A stretch of DNA of 64,000 nt from Cricetomys ansorgei (GCA_026225945.1 JAMJFZ010001070.1:43082-107081), one strand, 5' to 3'; counted from the first letter of the stretch, positions 1 to 10,734 are shown. Program-made: numbers and translations. Notes: generated from the letters alone by a model not told the origin.

Positions 1-1180
1 AGGGAACTATATAAGAAGACATATTCTCAGTAGCTGACAACTTGTTCTGGTCAGGATTAGAGAGGAAGAACAAAGAAAGCCTGGTTGTTAGGGCCCATGA
101 GTTTGGTCTATTAGAGACAACCCTCTGATTATCTATAAAAAATGACTTTCAGTGCCACTGCTAACTTTGAACTTCCTTGAACACAATTAATTTGATATTT
201 TCCTGGTTTTTACAATTATAGAATTATTGATAAGCTTTTGTGTATGCCTTGAGGAGAGAGGGCTATGTGGCATATAGACTGAATAGATTCTCCTTTTACT
301 CAAGAAAAGCAAAAAGAGCCCTGATTTAAAGCTTTCTAGTTAATATCAAACTTGTTTCACTGTATTGGCTAAATAAGAATTGTATTAAACTAGGATGCCA
401 TGACATATACCTGTTTCCTGGTAACCCTAGATTGATACCTGTCAGCTACAATAAGCTGGCTGTGAGAATATTTGTCTTGCTTATACTCTGTTATTCTGTG
501 ATAGAAAAATTATTGTTCTTGTAGTATAAATGTAAAAAGAAAATACATTTAGAACTGGATGTTCATGTATAATCATGTGTGGGTATTTGGAAACAACCTT
601 GTAATCATTCATTGGGAAAAATAGGATTTGTGCTCATGTTGTGATTTCTTCCAATGTTAGGGGCTTTGTTTAAAATTTAAATAAGGGATGTATGGAAACA
701 AATACAGGAGGAGTTCAAGCTTAAGGGATATATCAGTAAGATTTTGTGTGTTGAAGCTTGCTGTATCCACAGGGAAGTGGAAGTTAACAAGATATATGGG
801 TAAGATGTATATGTATGAAAGCTTTGCTTCATCCACAAGACGTATGAATGTGTGAATGAGTGTGTCTTTTTGGGGAAATAGAATGAATAAGGTTGTTATA
901 GAGCTAGCTAAGGTTGTTATAAAGAGTGTGTGTGTGGGGAGGGTGTATGTTTGTATTTTTTATGGAAAATATAATAGAAAATAAGTTTAAATAAGAGACA
1001 AAATTTATATTAAGAGGAAAAGCTTGAAGAAAATAGAAGGAAAAACATCTATCTAGAGAGAATAAGTTTGAATAAGAGAGAGCTTGGTTTGACCCGTCCA
1101 GAAGACTCATGCCTATTCCTGTTTCTAATGGCTAACTTCAAACTCCCTCTTCATCTCTGGCCTAGCTGGAGTTGGATTCT
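1..1180 (+). repeat. Family X interspersed repeat, copy 1 (5' cut by window edge)
   Basis: Internal comparison shows that this stretch is homologous, collinearly, to 52990-54260 and to the reverse complement of 2378-3840. Shared landmarks include a segment around AACTTCCTTG/CACAATTA near 170-190, TTTGATATTTTCCT near 190, AAGAAAAGCAAAAAGA near 303, and a closing part with units around GAAGCTTTGCTTC followed by GT-rich stretches (750-960). I do not recognise the family. It carries no long reading frame. The copy begins before the window and ends in a degraded segment near 1180. Inference: an old retroelement-derived repeat. Confidence 0.72.
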
Positions 1181-2340
1181 GGCAGAATATGATCAAAATA
1201 TATTTAAATTTAAAAATTGTTTTAAAAAAGAAAAATTGGCTTAATTTTACTTAATTGAATGGATTAAACATGTGTTTTAGGTCACGTAGATAAATTTTGG
1301 CTTATATACTTTACTTTTAGGTTAGTGGATGCTAGTGGTCTGCTAAGTTAATAGAATTCAAAGTGATTTTATCTATTATTCACAAACGTCAATCCTGACA
1401 AAGAGGTGGGTCAGGAATGACTATTTAGGGGTCTAAAGCTAGCCTGAGATGAGGCTTATTAGCCTCTGACCTACTTCATTCTGACCTCTTCACATTCCTG
1501 TAGTTTTAGTCAATGAGATTTACAGCACTGCCTCTTTCCAGAAATCCTTGCTGACACAGAAGATACTGTTTTTCCTCATCCAGCGTTATCATAAATATAC
1601 TCACTGTATTCTGTGGTCTAATCTTATTTTTTATGTCTTATTAATTAGTATTAATAACCTACCACAACATTCATATTCAGATATTTAAACTCTAGCCATT
1701 AGATTTAGTTCACACAATTGTACTCATTTTAAACAACTGGAATTTGTGAAAGCAAATGCACAGTGACACTCAGTGCAAATGTAGCAAGCATTGAATGTGT
1801 CTAAGCTTTAATGACTTATTCTTATAGTCATTAACCACATTATACCATTTTAATTTATTGTTTTAAATATATGGAAAAAGTCAAAACAAATCTTTTCAAG
1901 TATGATGTGATTTGAAATATATTAGTTCTAAAGGTAATGTTATTCAGACATATTACATTTTAATGCATTTATTTTACAAAATTAATTTCCCCAGGTAATT
2001 AGTGCCTTCCCAGTAACTATTTTCTAATCCAAACCATTATAATTTTGTCCATTTGATATTTCTCTTATAGGATTAGACTCCTTTTGTTAATCTTTATTAG
2101 CAATTGGTTGGTTTCTTTAATATGAATCTATAACAATAATAGTTTGTTAACTTCAAAAAGTTGTTGAATTAATATTTTCAGTTCAATAGTTTTGTAAAAA
2201 GTAACTTCATGAGAAAACATTCCGCTTGTTTGCATAAACATAAGAGTTATAATATGATTTGATGGGCAATATTTCTTGGTGGGCACATATGCTACTTAAC
2301 AAACCATCCAACAAGAACATACAGCTGCCATATGAAGTGT
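1181..2340. other. Unassigned AT-rich DNA between two inverted family-X copies
   Basis: No reading frame, SINE or L1 motif is recognised here. The sequence is AT-rich with short homopolymer runs. It acts only as the spacer of the inverted family-X pair. Confidence 0.5.
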
Positions 2341-2377
2341 AGATGAATATTTAATCATTTAATCCAGCAACATGGCT
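2337..2377 (+). repeat. 5' fragment of family-A LTR-like repeat
   Basis: The start, TGTAGATGAATATTTAATC, followed by TTTAATCC and CATGGCTGCT, matches the 5' start of the complete family-A copy on the minus strand (28812 downward). The next family-A sequence is found only at about 4291, after a family-X copy. This piece is therefore read as the 5' end of one LTR-like element split by a later insertion. Confidence 0.55.
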
Positions 2378-2624
2378 GCTTTGGGAAAGGATCACATTGA
2401 AAGATTCCAGAGACCAGCTCTGGCAACAGCCAGGGGTGTAAAGGGGGAGTGAAGTCAGTGGAAGAAATAGAAATCAGTCTTCTGCATGGATCAATACAGG
2501 CTCTCTCTTTATTTTGGCTTTTTTTCTTTTCCTCTCTCTCTATTTAAGCTTATTACTCTCTATACAATTTTCTCATTTGAACTTATTCTCTACTGTATTT
2601 TTACCCATAAAATCATACACACAT

Positions 2625-2625
<1 letters not shown>

Positions 2626-2662
<37 letters not shown>
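2626..2662. repeat. (CA)n microsatellite
   Basis: An uninterrupted CA run of about 18 units, inside the tandem section of family X copy 2. Confidence 0.95.
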
Positions 2663-2664
<2 letters not shown>

Positions 2665-2882
2665 ATTCACATACATCTTGTGGAAGAAGCAAAGTTTCAG
2701 CACATACATACACTCATTTACATACATCTTATGGAAAAAGCAAAGCTTTAACAACCTTATTCTTTTCATGGTAGAAACAAAGTTTCAACAACCTTATTCT
2801 TTCCAATTCCCATAATTCATTCATACATTCATACATCTTGTGGAGGGAGCAAAGCCTACACACACACACCTTGAAAGCTTTA

Positions 2883-2908
2883 ACACACACACACACACAC
2901 ACACACAC
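2883..2908. repeat. (CA)n microsatellite
   Basis: An uninterrupted CA run of about 13 units, also inside family X copy 2. Confidence 0.93.
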
Positions 2909-4187
2909 CTTACCCATACCCACCTTGTAAATTTGTTTTTCATTGTGGAAGAAGCAAAACTCCAATTCAACACATCTCCTCATACGTCTTGTAAGCTTCC
3001 ATTTGTAAGCTTTTTCTCCCTCATGGAAGAAGTAAAGCTACAATGCACATAGATCTTACCCACACGTCTTGTAAGCTCCATCTCCACCCCCGTGTACCTA
3101 TATAACTTTTAAATAATACCCCCTACATAAGAAGAAATCACATCAGAATCACGAGTCCTATTTTTCCCAGTAAGCGATTGCAAGTTACATATTTTTAAAA
3201 AAGGATTTTTTTCAACATCCACACATGATTATGCATGAACACCGTTTCCGTGTATTTACTTCCCACACTACTTCTATACCCCAAAACAATAGTTTTGCTA
3301 TTAAGATTAACAGAGTTTAAGCAAGCCACATATTCTCAAGCCAGCTTCTATTGTAGCTAGCAGCTGGCACTCTTGCAGTAACTAGGAAACAAGTATATGT
3401 CATACCATCCAAACTTAACAGAATTCTTATTTAGTTTACATAGTGAAACACGTTTGTTATTAACTAGAATACTTTAAGTTAGGGATGTTTTTGTTTTTCC
3501 TAGGTAAAGGAGACTCTGTCTAGTCTATAGGCCACAAAGCCCTATATCTTCAAGGTGCACACACAAAAAACTCATCAGTAATTTTATAATTATAAAAAGT
3601 AGGAAAATATCAAAATAATTGTGGTCAAAGAAGTGCAAGCTTAGCAGTGAGTACTAAAACTCATTTGTTATACTTAGATCTGTCTCTCATAGATAAAACC
3701 TGTGGGACTAGAAGCCAGGCTTTCTTTTGTTCTTATATGCTTAATCCTGATGAAAGTAAGTCTTCAGCTACTAACAATGTGTTTTTTAAATATAGTTCCT
3801 TAAGTTATATATAACAAAGCAGCTTGTGAAACATCTTAATATGATGTTATTGATTAGTTACTCTTTCTGGAATTTCAATAGAGTTACCAATTCAACTGAG
3901 TGTCACTACCTTTTAGAAAAATCACCGTTGTTACTATATGTGCCAATAACATTGCCCAGTGAGGGGTTAGAGACACCCTTTTGAGATTTCACACCACTCA
4001 TACCAGGAAAGGGAAGTATGAGGATGCAAAGCAGCAGCAGGGCACATTCAGGAGACGTAGTTCTTGGGGAATTGTCCTCTGGGAGGCACACCATTGTGGC
4101 TATACTAACTGGTGGGCCATAACCCTCAGACCCACTGCTGTTTCCAATTCTGGAGGTCACCAGCAGTAAGGCCAGTGTGCTATTTAG

Positions 4188-4269
4188 GAAGGGATCAAAT
4201 CCAAGGGTCTAAATGAAGGGCTTCAATCCAAGGGCCTCTATGAAGGGATTCACATCTAGCAGTCTATAT
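4188..4269. repeat. 27-bp tandem repeat, three units
   Basis: Three units begin at 4188, 4215 and 4242, each with GAAGGG followed by a TC-AAATC-type core and an AAGGG/TCTAAT-like end. A partial fourth unit follows. Spacing is 27, 27 and 28 bp. It lies at the outer edge of family X copy 2. Confidence 0.75.
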
Positions 4270-4290
4270 GAATAGATCATATTCAGAGGC

Positions 4291-5155
4291 CTGTGTGGCC
4301 TGGATGGAATACAGGATGAATGTTAGTACATACCTGTATTCCCAATATTTAGAAGGCAGTGATAATGCATGCCTTTAATCATAGCACTTGGGAGACAAGA
4401 AGCAGAGGAAGAAGCAGAACTCAGAAGGAACCAGTGTCAGATAGGAAGTGACCCTTGAGATAAGTCAGAGTGAAAGACAGACAAAATGATGAATTAGACG
4501 AAGTATTAGTAGAATGAATCAGAGTGAGGGCATGTCCAACTCTCAAGATTGAAAAGCAGACTCTCAGCTCAGATAGTAAGAAGGATGAGACACAGAAGAT
4601 GAGACGCAGAGGCAACCTAAGCAGTCTGACTAGGACAGACAGAAGTAGTCAGAGGATGAAACACAGAGGCAGAGACAAAGGAACGATCTGAGGAGTCTGA
4701 GGCAGAGACACAGAGGTAGTTCAGCAGAAGAAGTCAGTATCAGAAGGAAAGAAGGAGTCAGTTTCAACCCTACCAGAGCAGTTCAGCAAGAGAAGTTAGC
4801 CAGAGTCAGCAGAGTCAGAAGTGTTCAGTCAGGAACAGTCAGCTGGCTCAGAAGGTCAGTTTGAACCAGCAGCTTAGAGAAGAGTTTGAGCCAGAACAGA
4901 GAGTGAGTTGAACCAATCAACTAGAAGAGCTGAATTCAAAAGGAGCTAGTCAGAGTGGCTTAGTCAGCAGTTAAGTCACGGAGATTTAAATATTCTTGAT
5001 TGTGTGGAGGCTAAGGCTGAAGCCTTCCAGGTTCTAGGCTTAAAATTAGATTGTACAGGGGCTGAAATGATCCAGGGCTCCAGGACTAGGACTGGTGATT
5101 GAATTAGAAAAGAATAAATAGCTTTTAAACCTGAACCTACAGCTTCTTGGATAAT
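4291..5155 (+). mobile_element. Family-A LTR-like element, main part (copy A)
   Basis: Collinear with 18898-19425 (plus) and with the reverse complement of 27990-28812. It begins with two short B1-head-like segments (GCATGCCTTTAATC near 4368). It continues through a purine-rich body dominated by CAG/AGAG words and ends at AAAGAATAAATAG near 5108 followed by CTACAG. In the other copies a TATAAAAG box and a terminal AATAAA signal occupy LTR-like positions; here the TATA position is degraded to a GAAAAG form near 4552. The structure suggests a solo LTR or a nonautonomous LTR element, but I cannot name the family. Confidence 0.62.
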
Positions 5156-5233
5156 GAAATTTATTTTTAAAATAACAATGAAATAATTTTAGAAATGATC
5201 TTTAAAGAATAGACATTCTCCCTTTTTTATACA

Positions 5234-5241
5234 AACACACA

Positions 5242-5289
<48 letters not shown>

Positions 5290-5293
5290 ACAC
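5234..5293. repeat. (CA)n microsatellite, imperfect
   Basis: CA repeats of roughly 28 units with interruptions (CCA near 5248 and CATACA near the end). Confidence 0.95.
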
Positions 5294-5299
5294 TGGCAG

Positions 5300-6259
5300 G
5301 ACACATCTTTATTTAACAGCTACTAAATTTTAGGTACTCTGCTCAGTATGAATCACACCAATAATAGTTTAGTAGGAAAAATGAAGTCTAGTCACAGAAA
5401 CTCTAAATCAAAGCTTTTATGAATCCTACAGCTGATTAAGTAAGCCCATTAGAGTGAGTACTTTGGAGATCCACATTCATATATGAAAAATATATTTCCT
5501 ATAAGTCTTGGCCCAATTTTAGCATGACATTTGGTATCATTATGAACTTGTCTGTTATTTCAAAGTACTTAGAGTTTCAGGACAATTTTAGTTGTCACTT
5601 GTTAATTCTTCCCTTGTACTTTACTTTTTAATACTGGTATCTGCCAGTGTGTGATTAATGATAGTTAATTAAGTATCATTACTGTAACCAGATCTTTCAT
5701 GTATAAACAAAGGGAAAATATCATTGTCTTTTCTTTTTCATGAATTAATATACATATATTATGTGTCACATACAATTTAAGTTTCTACGTATGCTGTGTA
5801 AAGTATCCATTATGCACATTAAGAATACTAAATAATTCTCATAAAAATATGTGCTCAGTTGAACTTGGATCAATATTTTAAATTCATGTTATCTTTCTGT
5901 GACCTGCTTCTTCAGCAGAATCTATTAAGTTTTGTTGTATTATTTCTGCTCTTGCTCTTGATTAGTTCAGTGTTCAAGATTTATTCCTTAAATATTTTAA
6001 AAAGTAACACAGATGGTGTTTATGCTCTCTTTGTTTGAAACACTGGATTATTCTTCATTATTTGCTCTTTAGTTTCTTCCAAGAAATTTGGTGGTACTGA
6101 TAAGCTTACTAAAGTTTTCTTGTTTGTGCTGTTTAAGATAAACTATTTCAACTTAGATTACATCCAAGGACCTCTTAAATCCTTCATTCAATGAAATTAT
6201 GTTAATTTTTCTGTTGGTGTAATAAAGTGATAGATTTTATCCTTTGATATAAGTGCAAG
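5300..6259. other. Unassigned AT-rich DNA
   Basis: No gene, SINE or L1 motif is recognised over this kilobase. Confidence 0.5.
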
Positions 6260-6271
6260 TAATTGGGACAT

Positions 6272-6360
6272 AGTGAGCTGCCATATGGATGCTGGGAATT
6301 GAACCCAGGTTTTCTGGAAGAGCAGTCAGGTCTTAACCACTGAGCCATCTCTCCAGCCCC
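6272..6360 (-). repeat. Short B2/B3-type SINE with target duplication and no A tail
   Basis: On the minus strand the element begins GGGGCTGGAGAGATGGCTCA and carries the tRNA-derived head with both RNA polymerase III box regions (GTTCAATTCCCAGC is the B-box region). It stops after about 89 bases. The flanks 6260-6271 (TAATTGGGACAT) and 6361-6372 (TAACTGGGACAT) match at 11 of 12 positions, so they look like a target-site duplication. There is no A-rich 3' tail next to the duplication. Confidence 0.85.
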
Positions 6361-6679
6361 TAACTGGGACATTGTTAAAAACCTAATCTTTAAGATCATA
6401 TCCACAAGGGATCAGAGTTTAAATTAAAGAACAGGATGTACCTCAGTTGGTCTTAATGTACGCAAGTTTTATAAGGTAGATCAAAATTAAACTCATGCTG
6501 TGATAGTCTAGGAATAAGTTATGAATTTATTATTACCTAAGTAAAATTTTAATACCAATATTTAACAAATTATCATTGATTAAATGATAGTCAAGATGAT
6601 GGACTCCTCAAATACATCCAAATTTCTGTGAATTTCTTAGCTTACATGACGAAGAACAAAGTCGGTGTTGGACAATGCT

Positions 6680-7090
6680 ATAATACATGGAAAATGGGCA
6701 TTACAATCTTCATCACAAGTAATCTTAAACAGCCCTAAGATTAGACCTATTGCTGGTCCCTCATAAAAGGGAGGGGTTAGAGAAGGGAATTAAACTTTCA
6801 CCAAATACTGTAGCTACTCCTTCCTATACCTCTCTGCTTGCTGTATGTAATATTGCATTGTAAGCATATGGTCCAAGGAGAAGCTGTAGTATACAGAGTA
6901 CCATAGTTTAATTGGAATGGGAACTCCTTTTATGGGGAATTATCTGTCCACCCTGAGGTGAAATGTTTCAATGAAGTTACTGCTTTGGGGGTCGCCTGTG
7001 CATCCATACTCTGTAGGGAAGCCTAATAAATTCATTGGTTTGTTAAATTCGGGTACTTTTGTCTGTTGTTGGTGCTAATTGTGCTGCATG
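6680..7090 (+). mobile_element. Probable LTR fragment
   Basis: A CATAAAAGGGAGGGG segment (near 6760) resembles an LTR promoter. About 260 bp downstream lies GCCTAATAAATTCATTGG (near 7022), like an LTR polyadenylation signal and R/U5 region. The spacing fits a rodent ERV LTR. No target duplication was found and the subfamily is not assigned. Confidence 0.45.
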
Positions 7091-7234
7091 TAAACACTTT
7101 CCCATATCTTCTCAGAGAAAGTTCACGCACGTGGATAATCAGTTGTCTTTAAAAATGGAAGACTATGTTACTTATTCAGGTTGCTTCACTCAATAAAAAT
7201 GTCTTTAGAAATTTGATCCACTTTAAGAAAAGAC

Positions 7235-7465
7235 AAAGAGAGGATGAGGAGTTGGCTCAGCAGTTTAGAAACACTGACTACTTTCAAGAGAACCCAAGTT
7301 CAATTTGCAGCATCCACATGTTGGCTCACAATAATCTATAACACCAATTCTAGGAGATATAATGTCTTCTTCTGTCCTCCACTGGCTCCAGACACACATA
7401 AAGTAAACACACATGTAGGCAGAAAAAAATAATCATGCACAATATATAAAAAATATTTTTAAAAA
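7235..7465 (+). repeat. B3-type SINE
   Basis: The diverged head (GAGTTGGCTCAGCAGTTTAG), then AACCCAAGTTCAATTTGCAG and CATCCACATGTTGGCTCAC, follow the B3 order. The body has CTTCTGTCCTCCACTGGCTCC and the 3' end is A-rich (AATATATAAAAAATATTTTT). The 62-codon frame over it is a by-product. Confidence 0.85.
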
Positions 7466-8455
7466 AGGACAAAAATCAAATTCTCCTCTAAGACCGTAGG
7501 AGTGCAGTCCAGTCCCCTTGATTTATTCAAATAAAAGTTCTGCTAGATTTCAAAGACACAAAAGTATATGGTAGTATACCTGAATTGCTTGAATGGCCTA
7601 GGATTGTGGCATTTTCTTGCAGTGCAGTAGAAATCTAAGCAAAAACATCATAAGACTTTTTTGTTTTTATCACTGATAATACATAAATCCAAGCAACATG
7701 CTCTGCAAGTTTCCTGTGCAGTTATAGGCATGAAGCCACCTCCTTTCTTATTTCAGTTTTCCTGGAACTCATTTATAAAAAAAATTAAGTATTTTCTTAT
7801 GATCTTTATTGAGGTGTTATTTGTGGATTTCTCACTTAAAACAAGGATTAAAAGATTTGTACTTCATGACCATTTTTCTTTTGGAAAACCAAAAGCTCTT
7901 AGTTCATTTCTTGTTTAGGGTTAGATTTATTGTTTCTTTGACTTCAGTAAGTATCTTTCATCACTTCTATACAAGATAAATGAGGTAACTCAATTAACAC
8001 TTCACCTCTGTTCCAGTACAACCCGGCAAATCCAACACTGTTTATAAGATGTAGGCATGTTGACATTGACAATCATTATGTAGTGCTACAATTCTTTTAG
8101 CCTCCATGTATAGAGAAATTATAAACACTAGCCAAGAAATTATAGGGATTTGTACTGTCAAGACCATTTTTCACAAATGAGTTCTTTCTTTGATCAATTT
8201 GATTTTTTATTCTAATTACTTAGTATTATTAATAATAAACATATACTTTGAAAACAATGCTTATAATATATATTTATCACATATATGTTTTGTATATAGC
8301 GTAACAGAGATTTAACATATAAAAATAATATTGCCAAGTGGCAAACACTGAAGGAAATTCTACTTTTACGAGGATTTATGAATTAAATTATGCAATAGAA
8401 ATGAGATAGACTATCTTAGATTATATGTGTGTGTCCTAACAAAAAAAAAAAGTGA
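7466..8455. other. Unassigned AT-rich DNA
   Basis: The 85-codon frame at 7661-7918 has no recognisable domain and no flanking splice or promoter context that I can defend. Nothing else is recognised. Confidence 0.5.
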
Positions 8456-8459
8456 CGCT

Positions 8460-8845
8460 AAACCAAAACAGCTGTGATGGCTTGAAAGAAGACGTCCTCC
8501 TCAATAGGCTCATGCATTTGAACACTTGGTCTGCAGAAGGTGCTACTGTTTGAGGAGGCTTAGGAAATATGCCTTGCTGGAGCAGATGTGCCACTGGATG
8601 CAGGCTGGAGAATTTCAAAACTCACGCAATTTCTTATTTTCTCTATCTTCTCCTTTCTTTGTACAGTTCAAGAGGTGAGTTCTCCGCTTGTATCAGCTGC
8701 TTCGTCTTGCTGCTGCCATGCCTACCACTGCGATGGGTATGGATTCTTATCCCGGCAGAACTGTAAGTCCAAATAAACTTTTCCTTCTCTCAGCTGCCTT
8801 GATTGTGATGTTTTAGTACTGCAATGGAAAGCGACTACTATAGTA
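8460..8845 (+). mobile_element. MaLR-type LTR (rodent)
   Basis: It starts with GCTGTGATGGCTTGAAAG and has the internal order GCTACTGTTTGAGGAGGC, CTGCTGCCATGCCTACCA and GAACTGTAAGTCCAAATAAA (near 8758). The end is a TGTTTTAGTACTGCAATGGA segment. This order fits the common rodent MaLR LTRs, in which AATAAA precedes a short U5. Frames at 8569-8776 lie inside it. Confidence 0.75.
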
Positions 8846-8849
8846 GCCA

Positions 8850-9700
8850 GACGAGGGAAGTAAAGGAATAAGAATGTATCCATCTAAAGCAAAGATAGCC
8901 AAAGAGAAGTGATTGAACAGAAAAATAAAAAAATAAAATTAAAAAAATGAGTGAGATAAAGAAGAGTGCGGACTGTCAAACTGATCTGTGATCACATTCT
9001 TGCCATTACATATTGATGGTTAAATGAGTTTTTCTAGTAATTCTAATGAAAACATATCACTGTACTATTATCACTGCATTTTTTTCTTGAATACTATCAA
9101 GATTTATAAAGCTGCTGAAAGGTTGTGGTGAGTCCTCATTCCCCAAAATTTTTAGGCTAAAGATTGAACTTCATCACTGGCAGTACGTATCATTGTATTG
9201 CTTCCTCGATGTGGCTAGTACATTTCATTTACTTCTAAGAAAATATCCACAAATGCAATACACCCTGTAGTTTGATCACTCCGGATCCTTATGTTGAAAA
9301 TGCTATTCCATTAAAAGAGAGTGGATTTGTTTCTAATTTTCAAATGCAAGGATATGAGATACAGTGATGAATCAGTCAGTAATTTGTTTTCAGCAATGCA
9401 TGAGGAAATGAGTAGGGATCCCCAGTATTATATAATAAGTGATGTGCCACAAATTATAAACCCTAGAATTGATGAACTGGGGACAGGAGGATCCCAGGAG
9501 ATCACTTGTCAGTCGGTCTTACTGAGTGGTGAGTTACAGGTTTGATTAGAGGTTCTGTGTCCCAAATAAAATGAGTAATGATAGAGAAAGACATCAGATA
9601 TCAATAGCTTCCCACTGCGTGTCTAAACAAACAGAGAGACATGGAACACACAAAGATGCACAGATAATTTTTTCTCAAGATAATTATCGTATGTTCGTAT
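8850..9700. other. Unassigned DNA
   Basis: No recognised repeat or gene. A 74-codon frame at 9321-9545 shows no known domain and no initiation context worth calling. Confidence 0.5.
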
Positions 9701-9714
9701 TCATCATAGTGTGT

Positions 9715-10180
9715 GAAAGAAAAGCGCACAACACCATACAACAGGAGTAGGGTCTCACGCAAGAGGTTTATTGGGGTGGGGTGAGACATGAAGTATCTGC
9801 TTCCGAGTGAAGGGAAGAAGAAAGACAGAGAGGGGAGACAGGGAGAGGGAGAGAGACAACAGAGGAAGAGGAGAGAGAGCGGGGAGGGGGGTGGGGGGCG
9901 GGGGGCGACGGCCCGTGGGGGGGGGGGGTGAGCCAGAGAGATGGGTCCAAAGAGGAGAGAGAAAGGCCAAAGACAGAGAGAGAGAGATCCAAAAAGGAGG
10001 AGCTCACCGGCTTATATGGGACTGATGAGCAAGACAGGTACCTGTCTGGGGGCACGCACAAGGGTGGTACCTGGCCAGAGGGTGGGGAGTGTCAGGGGCA
10101 TGGGGAATGGGTGAGCTCCAGGGAAGGAGCTCTGGCCAATTCACAACAGTGTGTTTAACATATTCCCCATTTTTCCCACA
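9715..10180 (-). mobile_element. ERVK-type solo LTR, minus strand
   Basis: Read on the minus strand it has CCCATATAAGCCGGTGAGCT (TATA region, 10005-10025), a C/T-rich R region and CCAATAAACCTCTTGCGTGA (polyadenylation signal, about 9755-9775). This is the U3-R-U5 order of ERVK LTRs. No internal viral sequence is attached. The right edge is placed at the CA near 10180; the left edge and the target duplication are not resolved. Several frames on both strands here are low-complexity by-products. The C/T-rich R region gives long G runs on the plus strand. Confidence 0.75.
9881..9929 (+). other. G-run cluster (possible G-quadruplex)
   Basis: Four or more runs of four to twelve G bases lie within about 50 bp on the plus strand, in the antisense of the LTR R region. 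The G-tract count meets the usual G-quadruplex pattern; folding is an inference. Confidence 0.7.
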
Positions 10181-10671
10181 GGAACCCTGTAAAGTATATG
10201 TAAGTGTAGATATTTTATTCAATTTAGCAATTGTATTGCTTCTTTAAGGAAATTCTAAGCTACTTTTGCCTCAAAACATTTACAAGAATAGAAAATATAC
10301 TGATCACTATGGCATCCTAGAGTTCTTTATTCATGACAGAATTATCAGCAGGTGTACAAATATTGACAGAGTAGAGAAGGCCAATATTGTTTTAGTAGTA
10401 TCACTACTAAGTACAACTGTGTTTTATTGTATAGGTTATGTAGGATTATCAGCATTTAAGGATTAAATTTTGATATGAATTTGATGAAATTCTAGTATTG
10501 TAAAAGTACTAAAGACAATTCTAATCTTCATAATATGACTAAATTGCTCCAAATATTATTTTAAATGTATAAATGTACACAATATTATAATTATAAGCAT
10601 GGATTTACAAGTCACACTCAAATACATATTTCAGAAAAGTTGCAAATAGATAAAGAAAGGAAATGGAGAGA

Positions 10672-10706
10672 GGGGACAGGGGTGGGGGGACGACAGGGGA
10701 AAGGGA
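10672..10706 (+). other. Second G-run cluster
   Basis: Runs of 4, 4, 6, 4 and 3 G bases are separated by loops of 1-6 bases, just before the target duplication of the next LTR. Confidence 0.65.
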
Positions 10707-10728
10707 GAAAGATTGAGAGAGAAGAGAG

Positions 10729-10734
10729 GATTAA
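10729..10734. repeat. Target-site duplication, left copy
   Basis: GATTAA directly precedes the TG end of the LTR and is repeated exactly at 11221-11226. Confidence 0.8.

Larger units (their letters stand above)
2378..4290 (-). repeat. Family X interspersed repeat, copy 2 (longest)
   Basis: The reverse complement aligns with copy 3 (about 52730-54260) over most of its length and with copy 1 over its last 1.2 kb. Shared blocks include GGTGTCTCTAACCCCTCAC (about 3960-3980 on the plus strand), CTCAGTTGAATTGGT (near 3890) and the GAAGCTTTGCTTC-type tandem section (about 2680-3060) with its CA tracts. An 84-codon frame at 3906-4160 on the minus strand has a short leucine-rich hydrophobic stretch, but copy 3 does not keep it open, so it is probably not coding. 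Both boundaries are approximate. Confidence 0.7.

Noticed and set aside
3906..4160. 84-codon frame with a leucine-rich hydrophobic stretch in family X copy 2
   Set aside because: The aligned part of copy 3 is interrupted by stops, so there is no sign of conserved coding; kept only as a note in the repeat entry.
9755..10061. Proline/serine-rich frames of 71-97 codons
   Set aside because: They are translations of the C/T-rich R region of an LTR.
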